64,000 nt of DNA from the NCBI GenBank assembly GCA_036620675.1, contig JAZHEE010000007.1; one strand, given 5' to 3'. Origin of the DNA: Jejubacter sp036620675. GTDB taxonomy: Bacteria; Pseudomonadota; Gammaproteobacteria; Enterobacterales; Enterobacteriaceae. Shown here in pieces: positions 17,845 through 26,036 of this stretch (positions within the stretch are counted from its first letter, which is position 1; each line of letters opens with the position of its first letter). The translations under genes and the position numbers were made by a program. A model generated the notes under the pieces. The model saw nothing but the letters and a program-made list of their open reading frames with translations. It was not told where the DNA came from and did not search any database.

Positions 17845-18014
17845 CCTCTCCCCTTGTGCTTATGAGGCTATCCTGAATCATGATTCTAACCCGTCCGCCG
17901 ATTTTTCGCCTGATTTTTGCCGACTGCGCGGGTAAATCACTGGTAAGCACCGCCGTTCCAGGCTATTGATATGCAGAACTTTCGTTATATTTGCCGTTAA
18001 CAGGAGTGGTAACA

Positions 18015-18683
18015 ATGCCGAATCAACGCCGGGTGCTCGCCGCGATTTTTGATATGGATGGATTGCTGATCGATTCTGAACCGCTATGGGATCGAGCCGA
18101 ACTGGAGGTGATGGCCGGGTTAGGCGTTGATATTACAAGACGCGGCGAATTGCCGGATATACTGGGACTGCGTATCGATATGGTGGTGGATCTCTGGTAT
18201 GCCCAGCAGCCCTGGCAAGGCATGTCCAAAGCGGACGCCACCGCCAGAATCATCGAACGGGCCATCATGCTGGTTGAAGAGGAGCGCCCCCTGCTACCCG
18301 GCGTGCGCGAAGCCATAGCGCAGTGTAAAGCAATGGGGCTAAAGGTGGGGTTAGCCTCGGCGTCGCCAATGCATATGCTGGAGCGGGTGTTAGCCCTGTT
18401 CGAGTTGCGCGATCAATTCGACGCCCTCGCCTCCGCCGAACATCTACCGTTCAGTAAACCCCATCCCCAGGTCTATCTGGATGCCGCCAGCAAACTTGAG
18501 GTGGCGCCGGTTCACTGCGTATCGCTGGAAGATTCGGTCAATGGCATGATCGCCTGCAAGGCGGCGCGTATGCGCTCCATTGTGGTGCCCGCGATTGAAA
18601 ACCGCGGCGATCCGCGCTGGGCACTGGCTGATGTGAGGCTGGAATCGCTTGAAGCCTTGGCGCCCCATCATCTGCGTCCCTGA
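18015..18683 (+). CDS. hxpB: Hexitol / 2-deoxyglucose-6-phosphate phosphatase
   Basis: 222 residues from the ATG at 18015, chosen for its AGGAG and for the length of E. coli YniC/HxpB. HAD superfamily: nucleophile and acid in IFDMDGLLIDSE (Asp13, Asp15), motif II VGLASASP, motif III Lys in PFSKPHPQVY and motif IV SLEDSVNG. It removes phosphate from 2-deoxyglucose-6-phosphate and other sugar phosphates. Confidence 0.95.
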   Translation: MPNQRRVLAAIFDMDGLLIDSEPLWDRAELEVMAGLGVDITRRGELPDILGLRIDMVVDLWYAQQPWQGMSKADATARIIERAIMLVEEERPLLPGVREAIAQCKAMGLKVGLASASPMHMLERVLALFELRDQFDALASAEHLPFSKPHPQVYLDAASKLEVAPVHCVSLEDSVNGMIACKAARMRSIVVPAIENRGDPRWALADVRLESLEALAPHHLRP

Positions 18684-18689
18684 CGCTCC

Positions 18690-18712
18690 GCCGGGCGAAA
18701 AAAAAGCCCGGC
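18690..18712. terminator. Stem-loop after hxpB
   Basis: GCCGGGC (18690-18696) and GCCCGGC (18706-18712) enclose an A-rich loop directly after the hxpB stop. No clear U-tract follows, so terminator strength is uncertain. Confidence 0.5.
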
Positions 18713-18723
18713 CACATAATTTT

Positions 18724-18738
18724 TGAAACATAATTTCA
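18724..18738 (+). promoter_or_regulatory. KdgR-like operator upstream of kduD
   Basis: TGAAACATAATTTCA is a palindrome (TGAAA/TTTCA) matching the core of the KdgR operator that controls pectin and uronate catabolism in enterobacteria. It lies about 85 bases before kduD. A TTTGTGATTT half site reminiscent of CRP follows at about 18743. Confidence 0.65.
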
Positions 18739-18820
18739 ATTTATTTGTGATTTCCCTTGCGCATGCCTATTATTGATAGCATCAGAGAACTACCTAATCC
18801 ATGCCAGACGGGAGCAATCT

Positions 18821-19582
18821 ATGATTCTCGATGCATTTTCTCTTCACGGTAAAGTGGCGATCGTCACTGGCGGCGATACCGGGTTGGGCCAGGGAATGAC
18901 CCTGGCGCTGGCGGAAGCTGGCTGCGACATCGTGGGCGTCAGCCGCAAAGATCCCATTGAAACGCGGGAGAAAGTGACCGCGCTTGGCCGTAGATTTAAG
19001 GCTATTCAGGCTGACCTTAGCGCCACCGATGCTATTGACGATATTGTCAGTCAAACCGTCGCAGAAATGGGGCATATCGATATTCTGGTCAATAACGCCG
19101 GCACTATTCGCCGCGCCGACTCGCTGGCGTTCAGCGAAAAGGACTGGGACGATGTGATTAACCTGAATCTGAAGTCGCTGTTTTTCCTCTCCCAGGCCGT
19201 GGCCCGTCAGTTTATTCGCCAGGGAAAAGGCGGCAAAATCATCAATATCGCTTCCATGCTGTCATATCAGGGCGGCATTCGGGTGCCCTCTTATACGGCA
19301 TCGAAAAGCGGCGTGCTGGGACTGACCCGACTGCTGGCCAACGAATGGGCGCCTCATGGCATCAACGTTAACGGTATCGCACCGGGCTATATGGCCACCG
19401 ATAATACCCGGGCGCTACGCGACGATGAAAACCGCAGCCAGGAGATCCTTGGGCGCATTCCGGCCGGGCGCTGGGGCACGCCGGAGGATCTGCGCGGCCC
19501 GGCGGTCTTCCTGGCCTCCTCCGCTTCCGACTATGTCAACGGCTTCACCCTGGCGGTTGACGGCGGCTGGCTGGCCCGTTAA
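18821..19582 (+). CDS. kduD: 2-dehydro-3-deoxy-D-gluconate 5-dehydrogenase / 2-deoxy-D-gluconate 3-dehydrogenase
   Basis: 253 residues, the KduD length, with GGAG 6 bases before the ATG. Short-chain dehydrogenase: the NAD-binding TGGDTGLGQG (about 15-24), NNAG, the catalytic Ser in NIASMLSYQG and YTASKSG (YxxxK). It interconverts 2,5-diketo-3-deoxygluconate and 2-keto-3-deoxygluconate in uronate catabolism. In E. coli it follows kduI; here it stands alone between hxpB and ydjM with its own KdgR-like box. Confidence 0.93.
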   Translation: MILDAFSLHGKVAIVTGGDTGLGQGMTLALAEAGCDIVGVSRKDPIETREKVTALGRRFKAIQADLSATDAIDDIVSQTVAEMGHIDILVNNAGTIRRADSLAFSEKDWDDVINLNLKSLFFLSQAVARQFIRQGKGGKIINIASMLSYQGGIRVPSYTASKSGVLGLTRLLANEWAPHGINVNGIAPGYMATDNTRALRDDENRSQEILGRIPAGRWGTPEDLRGPAVFLASSASDYVNGFTLAVDGGWLAR

Positions 19583-19655
19583 CGCTCTGATCGGCGGTGA
19601 CGTTGTGATAAAGTGTTACAACGTCACCACTTCCTTCCACTGTATAAAAACCCTA

Positions 19656-19675
19656 TACTGGATGCATTGACAGTT
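19656..19675 (+). promoter_or_regulatory. LexA box upstream of ydjM
   Basis: TACTGGATGCATTGACAGTT has the SOS-box pattern TACTG-N10-CAGT. A weaker, overlapping half (CTGTATAAAAACCCTATA, from 19640) precedes it, as I recall for the E. coli ydjM promoter, a known LexA target. It lies 16 bases before the start codon. Confidence 0.85.
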
Positions 19676-19690
19676 ATCCCGGGTTTTATC

Positions 19691-20281
19691 ATGACGGCGG
19701 AAGGCCACCTCCTCTTTTCCATCGCCAGTGCGGTATTCGCAAAAAATGTGGAACTGACGCCGGTTCTGGCCCAGGGCGACTGGTGGCATATCGTGCCTGC
19801 TGCGGTGCTGACCTGCCTGTTACCGGATATCGATCATCCCAAATCCTTTCTTGGCCAGCGCATTCCCTGGGTATCACGGCCGGTGGCCAGAGCCTTTGGC
19901 CACCGGGGATTCACCCACAGCCTGCTGGCGGTGTTCGCGGCACTGACTCTGTTTTACCTCAAGGTGCCAGAAAGCTGGGTAGTGCCTGCCGACGCCATTC
20001 AGGGCATGGTGCTGGGATATCTGAGTCATATTCTGGCCGATATGCTGACCCCGGCTGGCGTTCCGCTGCTCTGGCCCTGCCGCTGGCGATTTCGCTTGCC
20101 CATCGTCCGGCCGCAAAAAGGTAATCAGCTGGAACGGGCGCTGTGTATCCTGTTTTTCTGCTACGCACTATGGATGCCTCAGTCCGTTCCGGATAATGAC
20201 GCAGTGCGCTGGTCATCCTGGTTTATCTCCAGCCTGCAAAACCGTTTCGACCACTTTATTAATCACCAGATAGGTCAATAA
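19691..20281 (+). CDS. ydjM: SOS-inducible inner membrane protein YdjM
   Basis: 196 residues from MTAEGHLLFSIASAVFAKN; longer frames upstream would cross the LexA box, so this start is preferred. It belongs to the LexA-regulated membrane-bound metal-dependent hydrolase family (DUF457). A histidine/acid-rich motif (LLPDIDHPKS, GHRGFTHS, YLSHILADMLTPAG) lies between hydrophobic helices. The biochemical role is unproven. Confidence 0.93.
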   Translation: MTAEGHLLFSIASAVFAKNVELTPVLAQGDWWHIVPAAVLTCLLPDIDHPKSFLGQRIPWVSRPVARAFGHRGFTHSLLAVFAALTLFYLKVPESWVVPADAIQGMVLGYLSHILADMLTPAGVPLLWPCRWRFRLPIVRPQKGNQLERALCILFFCYALWMPQSVPDNDAVRWSSWFISSLQNRFDHFINHQIGQ

Positions 20282-20301
20282 TTACGCATATTATTCCATT
20301 C

Positions 20302-20320
20302 AGGAATAAGCCATTCCTTT
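20302..20320 (+). terminator. Weak stem-loop after ydjM
   Basis: AGGAAT (20302-20307) pairs with ATTCCT (20313-20318), followed by TT, about 20 bases after the ydjM stop. Confidence 0.4.
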
Positions 20321-20383
20321 TGGGTATAATCCCTCGTTTTTTAGTGCTGTTACACTTGTCGCCATACCTATAAGGCCGGGCAG

Positions 20384-20587
20384 TTATACGCAAAAAATTA
20401 TTCAAGCTGCATCAAAGCGGCAACTGAACGAATCCCCGGGCGCATTGTAGTCCTGTGTGGCAGGGGTGAGTGACAAATCTCCGGAGCGGATTTGAACGTT
20501 GCCTGCAGCGGCCCCAAAAGGGGCAAGACCCAGGGATGGCGAGTATTGCAGCCAGCAAAGAGGCGGCTTGAAGTATGACGTGTATAT
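20384..20587 (+). repeat. Enlarged ERIC element upstream of tcyP
   Basis: The ends are imperfect inverted repeats (TATACGC...TTCAAGCTGC and GGCTTGAAGTATGACGTGTA). The interior carries ERIC-core pieces (GAATCCCCGGG, GGGGTGAGTGA, GCAGCC). At ~204 bp it exceeds the 127-bp standard because of an internal insert that includes CTCCGGAGCGGATTTGAACG (from 20479). The element fills most of the tcyP upstream region. Confidence 0.75.
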
Positions 20588-20620
20588 ACGGCCATCGACA
20601 AAATTCAGGAGTAAACGGGG

Positions 20621-22012
20621 ATGAACTTTCCACTTATAGCGAACGTCGTGGTGTTCGTTATTCTGCTGCTGGCGCTGGCGCAAACTCGTCACCGTCAGTG
20701 GAGCCTGGCAAAAAAAGTGCTGGTCGGTCTGGTGCTGGGCGTGCTGTTTGGGCTGGGTCTGCACCTGGTCTATGGCGCCGATACCCCGGTCATGAAGGCG
20801 TCGATTGAGTGGTTTAACGTGGTCGGTAATGGCTATGTCAAACTGCTGCAGATGATCGTTATGCCGCTGGTCTTCGCCTGTATCCTCAGCGCGGTGGCCC
20901 GTCTGCATAATGCCTCATCGCTGGGCAAAATCAGCATGCTGACTATCGGCCTGCTGCTGCTGACTACATTAATCGCAGCCCTGGTCGGGGTGCTGGTCAC
21001 TAATCTGTTTAATCTTAGCGCCGAAGGGCTGGTGCAAGGCAGTGCTGAAACCGCGCGTCTCAACGCTATCCAGACCAATTACGCTGGCAAAGTCTCTGAC
21101 CTTTCAGTACCGGAACTGCTGCTGTCATTCATACCCAAAAATCCGTTCGCCGACATGACTGGCGCCAGCCCCACGTCGATCATCAGCGTGGTTATCTTCG
21201 CCGCCTTCCTGGGCGTGGCTGCGCTGAAGCTGCTGAAGGACGATGCCGCCAAAGGCGAGCGGGTATTGACCGCGATCGATACTCTGCAAAGCTGGATCAT
21301 GAAGCTGGTGCGCCTTGTCATGCAGCTGACGCCTTACGGCGTACTGGCGCTGATGACCAAAGTTGTGGCGAGCTCTAACCTGCATGACATCGTGAAGCTG
21401 GGCAGCTTTGTGGTGGCCTCCTACCTGGGGCTGGCCATTATGTTTGTGGTACACGCTTTGCTGCTGTCGCTGGCGGGCGTCAGCCCCCTGCGCTTCTTCC
21501 GCAAAGTGTGGCCGGTACTGACCTTCGCCTTTACCAGCCGCTCCAGCGCCGCCAGCATCCCGCTGAGTGTTGAAGCGCAGACTCAGCGTCTGGGGATCCC
21601 GGAATCCATCGCCAGCTTCGCCGCCTCGTTTGGCGCAACTATTGGCCAGAACGGCTGTGCCGGTCTGTACCCGGCTATGCTGGCGGTGATGGTAGCGCCG
21701 ACAGTGGGAATTAATCCGCTGGATCCGATGTGGATCGCCACTCTGGTGGGTATTGTCACCGTCAGTTCCGCTGGCGTGGCGGGCGTAGGCGGCGGCGCGA
21801 CCTTCGCGGCGCTTATTGTGCTGCCGGCCATGGGGCTGCCGGTCACGCTGGTAGCGCTGCTGATCTCCGTAGAGCCGCTTATCGATATGGGCCGTACCGC
21901 GCTGAACGTCAACGGTTCCATGACCGCGGGCACCATTACCAGCCAGCTGCTGCGTCAGACCGATAAAGCGGTTCTTAACAGCGACGACGAAGCTGAACTG
22001 GCGCACCGTTAA
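20621..22012 (+). CDS. tcyP: L-cystine transporter TcyP
   Basis: 463 residues, the length of E. coli TcyP (YdjN), a dicarboxylate/amino acid:cation symporter (DAACS) that imports cystine. About eight hydrophobic segments plus re-entrant loops are visible, with the serine-rich loop FAFTSRSSAASIPLS and the NGCAGLYPAML segment typical of the family. AGGAG lies upstream of the ATG. It is normally a CysB-dependent gene; I could not identify a CysB site. Confidence 0.95.
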   Translation: MNFPLIANVVVFVILLLALAQTRHRQWSLAKKVLVGLVLGVLFGLGLHLVYGADTPVMKASIEWFNVVGNGYVKLLQMIVMPLVFACILSAVARLHNASSLGKISMLTIGLLLLTTLIAALVGVLVTNLFNLSAEGLVQGSAETARLNAIQTNYAGKVSDLSVPELLLSFIPKNPFADMTGASPTSIISVVIFAAFLGVAALKLLKDDAAKGERVLTAIDTLQSWIMKLVRLVMQLTPYGVLALMTKVVASSNLHDIVKLGSFVVASYLGLAIMFVVHALLLSLAGVSPLRFFRKVWPVLTFAFTSRSSAASIPLSVEAQTQRLGIPESIASFAASFGATIGQNGCAGLYPAMLAVMVAPTVGINPLDPMWIATLVGIVTVSSAGVAGVGGGATFAALIVLPAMGLPVTLVALLISVEPLIDMGRTALNVNGSMTAGTITSQLLRQTDKAVLNSDDEAELAHR

Positions 22013-22023
22013 CCTCTCAAACT

Positions 22024-22061
22024 AAAAAAAGTCCGGCGTCTGAAAGGCGCCGGACTTTTTT
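22024..22061. terminator. Bidirectional terminator between tcyP and cedA
   Basis: GTCCGGCG (22031-22038) pairs with CGCCGGAC (22048-22055), with A-run before and T-run after, serving both convergent genes. Confidence 0.9.
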
Positions 22062-22290
22062 ATACCTCCTCCTGGCGCACCTGGTCGGCCCAGCGCTGCG
22101 CCGCCTGAGGCACATCAAACGCCGGGGAGCGTCGGAAAGCATTCCCCACCAGCACAAACGCCACATACTTCCCTCGCAGCGTCCAGACGTCCCGATACTC
22201 GTCAAGACGTCTGGCATGTTCCGGCGGTGCCGGTTCAAGCCTGGGAGTGTAGCTAATCACCGGACGATTCTGTTGACGAAGAGGTTTCAT
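22060..22290 (-). CDS. cedA: Cell division activator CedA
   Basis: 76 residues, slightly shorter than the 80 of E. coli. It begins MKPLRQQNRPVISYTPR and retains LRGKYVAFVLVG and SPAFDVP. In E. coli CedA restores division in over-initiating dnaA(cos) cells and binds RNA polymerase and DNA. katE, next to it in E. coli, is absent here. Confidence 0.92.
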   Translation of the reverse strand: MKPLRQQNRPVISYTPRLEPAPPEHARRLDEYRDVWTLRGKYVAFVLVGNAFRRSPAFDVPQAAQRWADQVRQEEV

Positions 22291-22439
22291 AAGCGCTGTT
22301 CAATTGATCCGTTACGAAAACTGGCAAGTCGTTATGATAGCGGATTTCCCGTAGCCGCGTCGCGCATCCCGTGCCGGCGGCGAGCCGCGCCCAACAGGCT
22401 GATTGCGGGCAAAAGTATCAGAGCGCCGGGAACGGCATG

Positions 22440-22643
22440 TTTCACCATAAAAAAATCTACGTATCGTGCGCGCCGCGGCAGGCCGCCATCATCACCATAG
22501 CGGCCTGACAGGAGCCGACAAAATCAAATAGCTACCAACGGGAAAATTTTTTGCGTAACAGCCCATTGCCTTTTGCATCCTGGCTGCGCACGCGGAAGGA
22601 ATTTTTACCGGGATCGATACCAATTAAGTGTAACCTGTTTCAT
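22440..22643 (-). pseudogene. Relic of an IS110-family transposase
   Basis: From an ATG at 22643 (GAGGG 8 bases upstream) the minus strand reads MKQVTL. After a one-base shift it continues IGIDPGKNSF and LLRKKFSR, then stops at 22532: the N-terminus of IS110-type transposases with their first catalytic Asp. Further on, near 22480, AACRGAHD resembles the later family motif E-A-C-x-G-A-H. The rest is deleted or decayed. It lies between cedA and osmE, where E. coli has katE and the chb operon. Confidence 0.7.
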
Positions 22644-22711
22644 GATGGCGCCCTCTGAAAGAAAAACACCCTGTCAGCGTATGCCTCCAGGGTGGTGATG
22701 AGCGTCTTCTG

Positions 22712-22737
22712 AACCGCCGTTATCAGCGGCGGTTTTT
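22712..22737. terminator. Stem-loop downstream of osmE
   Basis: AACCGCCG (22712-22719) pairs with CGGCGGTT (22727-22734), about 20 bases beyond the osmE stop. The T-run is on the plus-strand side, so it is not a textbook osmE terminator. Confidence 0.45.
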
Positions 22738-22757
22738 GATCGTCTTCAGGGCCGGAA

Positions 22758-23105
22758 TCAGAAGATTTTCTTCTGCGGCGCCTGCGGATCGGTATCGTAT
22801 TCGGCGCAGGTCTGGTAGCCGGAATTAATTACGTGGCCGGTATCGTTCAGGGCCACAAAATAGGTTTCGATCTTATTACCGCGTTGACCCAGGATATAGG
22901 TCTGGCAGGTACCTTTCGCGTGAACCATAGAGACCTCCGAAGAAGGCTGGCCGGCAATCTGGCGAACCTGCTCACGGGTCATCCCCTTCTTCACGTCTTT
23001 AACCACCGGTTGGGTGAACTGATCGGCGGTACGGTCGTAGGCCGTACAGCCTGCCAGCATGGTTAAAACAGCTGCTGCGCCTAAAAATCCTGCTAATTTG
23101 CTCAT
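22758..23105 (-). CDS. osmE: Osmotically inducible lipoprotein OsmE
   Basis: 115 residues (E. coli 112). A lipoprotein signal with lipobox LAGC (Cys19, TMLAGC) is followed by a BamE/OsmE-like core (KKGMTREQVRQIAGQP) and GTCQTYILGQRG. It is an outer-membrane-anchored lipoprotein induced by high osmolarity and stationary phase. The extra C-terminal APQKKIF is not in E. coli. It is divergent from nadE as in E. coli. Confidence 0.95.
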   Translation of the reverse strand: MSKLAGFLGAAAVLTMLAGCTAYDRTADQFTQPVVKDVKKGMTREQVRQIAGQPSSEVSMVHAKGTCQTYILGQRGNKIETYFVALNDTGHVINSGYQTCAEYDTDPQAPQKKIF

Positions 23106-23361
23106 TTTTCATCCTCTGTTTTTATCTCGGCGAGTCTAATAATCCTGGAATATAAAACAATTTTTTTCAAGTTGTTAACAGGCAGAACTCACTTTAAGAA
23201 AACTCCAAATAAAAATGCAACCCACTGATATGCCGAAAAACACGCCATTTACCCGGGCAGGCGCCCGCCCTCTCTTGTCGTTTGAGGCACAACGGGTTAG
23301 TTTAAAGCTGTTATCTATTTCCGTCCGCCGTCGCGGACGATTCATTTTTACGGAGGGGGAA

Positions 23362-24189
23362 ATGGGCCTACAGCAAGAGATTATTGAGGCGCTTGGCGTG
23401 AAACCGGTAATAGACGCCGAACAGGAAATTCGCCGCAGCGTCGATTTTCTGAAGTCTTATCTGCAGCGCTATCCGTTTCTGAAAACTCTGGTTCTTGGCA
23501 TTAGCGGCGGGCAGGATTCCACGCTGGCCGGCAAGCTATGCCAGACCGCCATCAGCGAACTGCGCGCCGAAACCGGCAATAACGAATATCAGTTTATCGC
23601 CGTGCGCCTGCCGTTCGGCACCCAGGCGGACGAGCAGGACTGCCAGGACGCCATCGCCTTTATTCAGCCGGATCGGGTACTGACGGTCAATATCAAGGCT
23701 GCGGTACTGGCCAGCGAGCAAACGCTGCGCGAGGCGGGGATCGAGCTGAGCGATTTCGTGCGCGGCAACGAAAAGGCCCGCGAGCGCATGAAGGCGCAAT
23801 ACAGCATTGCCGGGATGACACACGGCGTTGTGGTGGGCACCGACCACGCCGCAGAAGCGGTAACCGGGTTCTTCACCAAATACGGCGACGGCGGCACCGA
23901 CATCAATCCGCTGTTCCGTCTCAACAAACGCCAGGGGAAGCTGCTGCTGAAAACCCTCGGCTGCCCGGAACATCTGTATCTGAAATCACCAACCGCGGAT
24001 CTGGAAGACTCCCGTCCCGCACTGCCGGACGAAACCGCCCTGGGCGTGAGCTATGAGCAGATCGACGACTACCTGGAAGGTAAAATGGTCGCTCCAAAAG
24101 CCGCGCAGATTATCGAAAACTGGTATCAGAAAACCGAACACAAACGCCGCCCACCCATTACCGTCTTCGACGACTTCTGGCACCGTTAA
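23362..24189 (+). CDS. nadE: NH3-dependent NAD+ synthetase
   Basis: 275 residues from MGLQQEIIEALG, identical in length to E. coli. The ATG at 23362 follows GGAGGGGG; the longer frame from 23215 lacks a ribosome site. The ATP pyrophosphatase P-loop SGGQDST (about 46-52) is present, and the C-terminal KRRPPITVFDDFW is typical. It converts deamido-NAD+ to NAD+ with ammonia and ATP, the last step of NAD synthesis. Confidence 0.98.
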   Translation: MGLQQEIIEALGVKPVIDAEQEIRRSVDFLKSYLQRYPFLKTLVLGISGGQDSTLAGKLCQTAISELRAETGNNEYQFIAVRLPFGTQADEQDCQDAIAFIQPDRVLTVNIKAAVLASEQTLREAGIELSDFVRGNEKARERMKAQYSIAGMTHGVVVGTDHAAEAVTGFFTKYGDGGTDINPLFRLNKRQGKLLLKTLGCPEHLYLKSPTADLEDSRPALPDETALGVSYEQIDDYLEGKMVAPKAAQIIENWYQKTEHKRRPPITVFDDFWHR

Positions 24190-24276
24190 CCGTTAGCGCC
24201 CGTCGCACGCACGGGCGCGCATTTTCAGCGGCTTTTTCGAAATAGCGACAGGCGCCATGATGGCGAATTTCTGACA

Positions 24277-25167
24277 ATGGACGTAATAACCCGGCGCGCC
24301 ACCCTGATTGGGCTGCTCGCCATCCTGCTGTGGAGCACCTCGGTTGGATTGCTGCGCAGTATCAGCGAACACTTTGGCCCTGGCGGCGGCGCGGCGCTTA
24401 TCTACACCCTGAGCGCCCTGCTGCTGTGCCTGACCCAGGGGTTGCCTCGCCCGGGCGCGTTACCGCGCCGCTACCTGTTCATTGGCGGGGGGCTGTTTAT
24501 CTTCTATGAAATTGCTCTGGCGCTGGCGATCGGTCTGGCCCATACCCGAACCCAGGCGCTGGAGCTCGGGATGATTAACTATCTGTGGCCGGGGCTGACG
24601 GTCGCACTGGCGTTACTGCTCAACGGCCAGCGCGCCGCATGGTGGCTCTGGCCGGGATTGCTGCTGGCACTGACGGGCGTGGGACGGGTGATGAGCGGTG
24701 ACGGCACCTGGTCGCTGGCGCAACTGTGCCATAACGTGCGGGATAATCCGCTGGCCTATGGACTGGCCTTTAGCGCCGCCGTCGTCTGGGCGCTGTACTG
24801 TAATCTTACTCGCCGCTGGGGCGGCGGCAAGAGCGGCGTTCCGCTATTTTTCTGCGCCACGGCGCTGCTGCTGTGGATCAAATATGGCCTGAGCGATGAA
24901 GCGCCACTCCGTTTTGCGCTCTCTCCGACGCTACAGCTGCTGTTCATGGGCGGCTCTACCGCGATAGCCTACGCATCATGGAACTACGGGATCCAGCGCG
25001 GCAATATGACGTTACTGGCCAGCGCGTCTTATTTTACGCCGGTGCTTTCCGCATTAATCGCCAGCCTGTGGCTGGGGCTGATGCCCGGCTGGCCCTTCTG
25101 GCAGGGGGTGATCATGGTAGTGGGCGGCTCACTGCTGTGCTGGCTGGCGACCCGTCGCTACGGATAA
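24277..25167 (+). CDS. yddG: Aromatic amino acid exporter YddG-like (EamA/DMT family)
   Basis: 296 residues and ten hydrophobic helices in two EamA halves. The first half starts LIGLLAILLWSTSVGLLRS, and the C-terminus GSLLCWLATRR is nearly the same as E. coli YddG, which exports Phe, Tyr, Trp and paraquat. In E. coli yddG is elsewhere and cho-ves occupy this slot. An alternative is another DMT paralogue, but resemblance along the whole length favours YddG. Confidence 0.85.
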   Translation: MDVITRRATLIGLLAILLWSTSVGLLRSISEHFGPGGGAALIYTLSALLLCLTQGLPRPGALPRRYLFIGGGLFIFYEIALALAIGLAHTRTQALELGMINYLWPGLTVALALLLNGQRAAWWLWPGLLLALTGVGRVMSGDGTWSLAQLCHNVRDNPLAYGLAFSAAVVWALYCNLTRRWGGGKSGVPLFFCATALLLWIKYGLSDEAPLRFALSPTLQLLFMGGSTAIAYASWNYGIQRGNMTLLASASYFTPVLSALIASLWLGLMPGWPFWQGVIMVVGGSLLCWLATRRYG

Positions 25168-25175
25168 TCAATAAT

Positions 25176-25209
25176 AAAAAGCGCCCCCGCGTGTTAAACG
25201 CGGGGGCGC
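25176..25209 (-). terminator. Intrinsic terminator after spy
   Basis: GCGCCCCCGCG (25181-25191) and CGCGGGGGCGC (25199-25209) form a perfect 11-bp stem followed by five T on the minus strand. Confidence 0.9.
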
Positions 25210-25231
25210 CATCATCCAACGTGGATTGTGA

Positions 25232-25717
25232 TTATTCGGCAGACGCGGCCTTATTCATACGCTCCTGCTGCTTAATCAGGTGCTTTTCAAAATTAGCGTT
25301 GTACTGTTTTTTCTGTTCCGGAGTCAGCACATTATAAATTTTGTTCTGAGTTTCCATCATCGACAGCATACGCGCATGATTCTGTTTTTCCCCTTTTTCG
25401 ATCAGCTGTTCAGCTTTTGCCCGATCAAAGGTATCACTGGCTACAAGGTTGTGCATAGCGCGACGCTCATCCAGGTTCGGGCGCGGCATTTTCTGGCGCT
25501 CGGCCTTCATAATATCGCGAACCTGCTGCTTCTGGGCATCGGTCAGGTTAAGGTCTTTAAACATCATCATATGATGCGGGCCGCGCGGACCATTATGATG
25601 ATGCATTTTCACTGCGTCTTCCTTTGCCGGGGTCGTGGAAGTATCGGCCGCATGAGCCAGATTCGCCGCGCCCAGGGCCAGAGATGAGGCAACAACAATC
25701 GCAGTTAATTTACGCAT
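25232..25717 (-). CDS. spy: Periplasmic chaperone Spy
   Basis: 161 residues: a signal peptide of 23 residues (cleavage after AHA), a His/Met-rich linker (MHHHNGPRGPHHMMMF), then the cradle-forming helices with the two LTxxQ motifs (LTDAQ and LTPEQ). It is an ATP-independent chaperone that prevents aggregation in the periplasm under tannin, ethanol or envelope stress, and is induced by Cpx and Bae. In E. coli it also precedes the ast operon. Confidence 0.96.
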   Translation of the reverse strand: MRKLTAIVVASSLALGAANLAHAADTSTTPAKEDAVKMHHHNGPRGPHHMMMFKDLNLTDAQKQQVRDIMKAERQKMPRPNLDERRAMHNLVASDTFDRAKAEQLIEKGEKQNHARMLSMMETQNKIYNVLTPEQKKQYNANFEKHLIKQQERMNKAASAE

Positions 25718-25769
25718 AGTATCTTATCCTTATTCAGTTATTCGGCGACGGGACTCTGTCGCGTTGACG

Positions 25770-25828
25770 AAAATAAGTTTAGGGGTTTCACAGTCAAGTA
25801 AATCACTGGTGCCGTAAAGTAATGAAAG
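25770..25828 (-). promoter_or_regulatory. spy promoter region with CpxR-like box
   Basis: On the minus strand TTGACT (25797-25792) and TATTTT (25775-25770) are 16 bases apart. Just upstream, GTAAAGTAATGAAAG (25814-25828) resembles the CpxR tandem GTAAA-N5-GTAAA with mismatches in the second half. It fits the known Cpx control of spy, but the match is partial. Confidence 0.45.
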
Positions 25829-26013
25829 CGTCATTACGAAGTTTTCACCAATTATGAAGAAAATAAGGAGAAAGGGTGCTGGATGGTAACTAAAAATAAA
25901 AACAAGGAGAATCGCCAGAAATTATGGAGAGAGAGTAGCCGATTTATTTGGTGAAATAAACCCTGCATCAGGAACATTCTGAATATTTAATTATTCACGG
26001 CTAACTGAATACA

Positions 26014-26034
26014 TTCCGGCCGCGCAGGCCGGAA
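26014..26034 (-). terminator. Hairpin after astE
   Basis: TTCCGGCC (26014-26021) pairs with GGCCGGAA (26027-26034), 3 bases beyond the astE stop. The U-tract is poor, so it may stabilise or weakly terminate the ast mRNA. Confidence 0.55.
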
Positions 26035-26036
26035 AT

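Noticed and set aside
20402..20908. Minus-strand frame of 168 codons spanning the ERIC and the tcyP start
   Set aside because: Runs through an interspersed repeat and antisense to tcyP; His/Gln-rich shadow.
25885..25956. 23-codon frame MVTKNKNKENRQ... between spy and astE
   Set aside because: An AAGGAG exists but the spacing is poor and the Lys/Asn-rich peptide looks like AT-rich noise; not supported without conservation.
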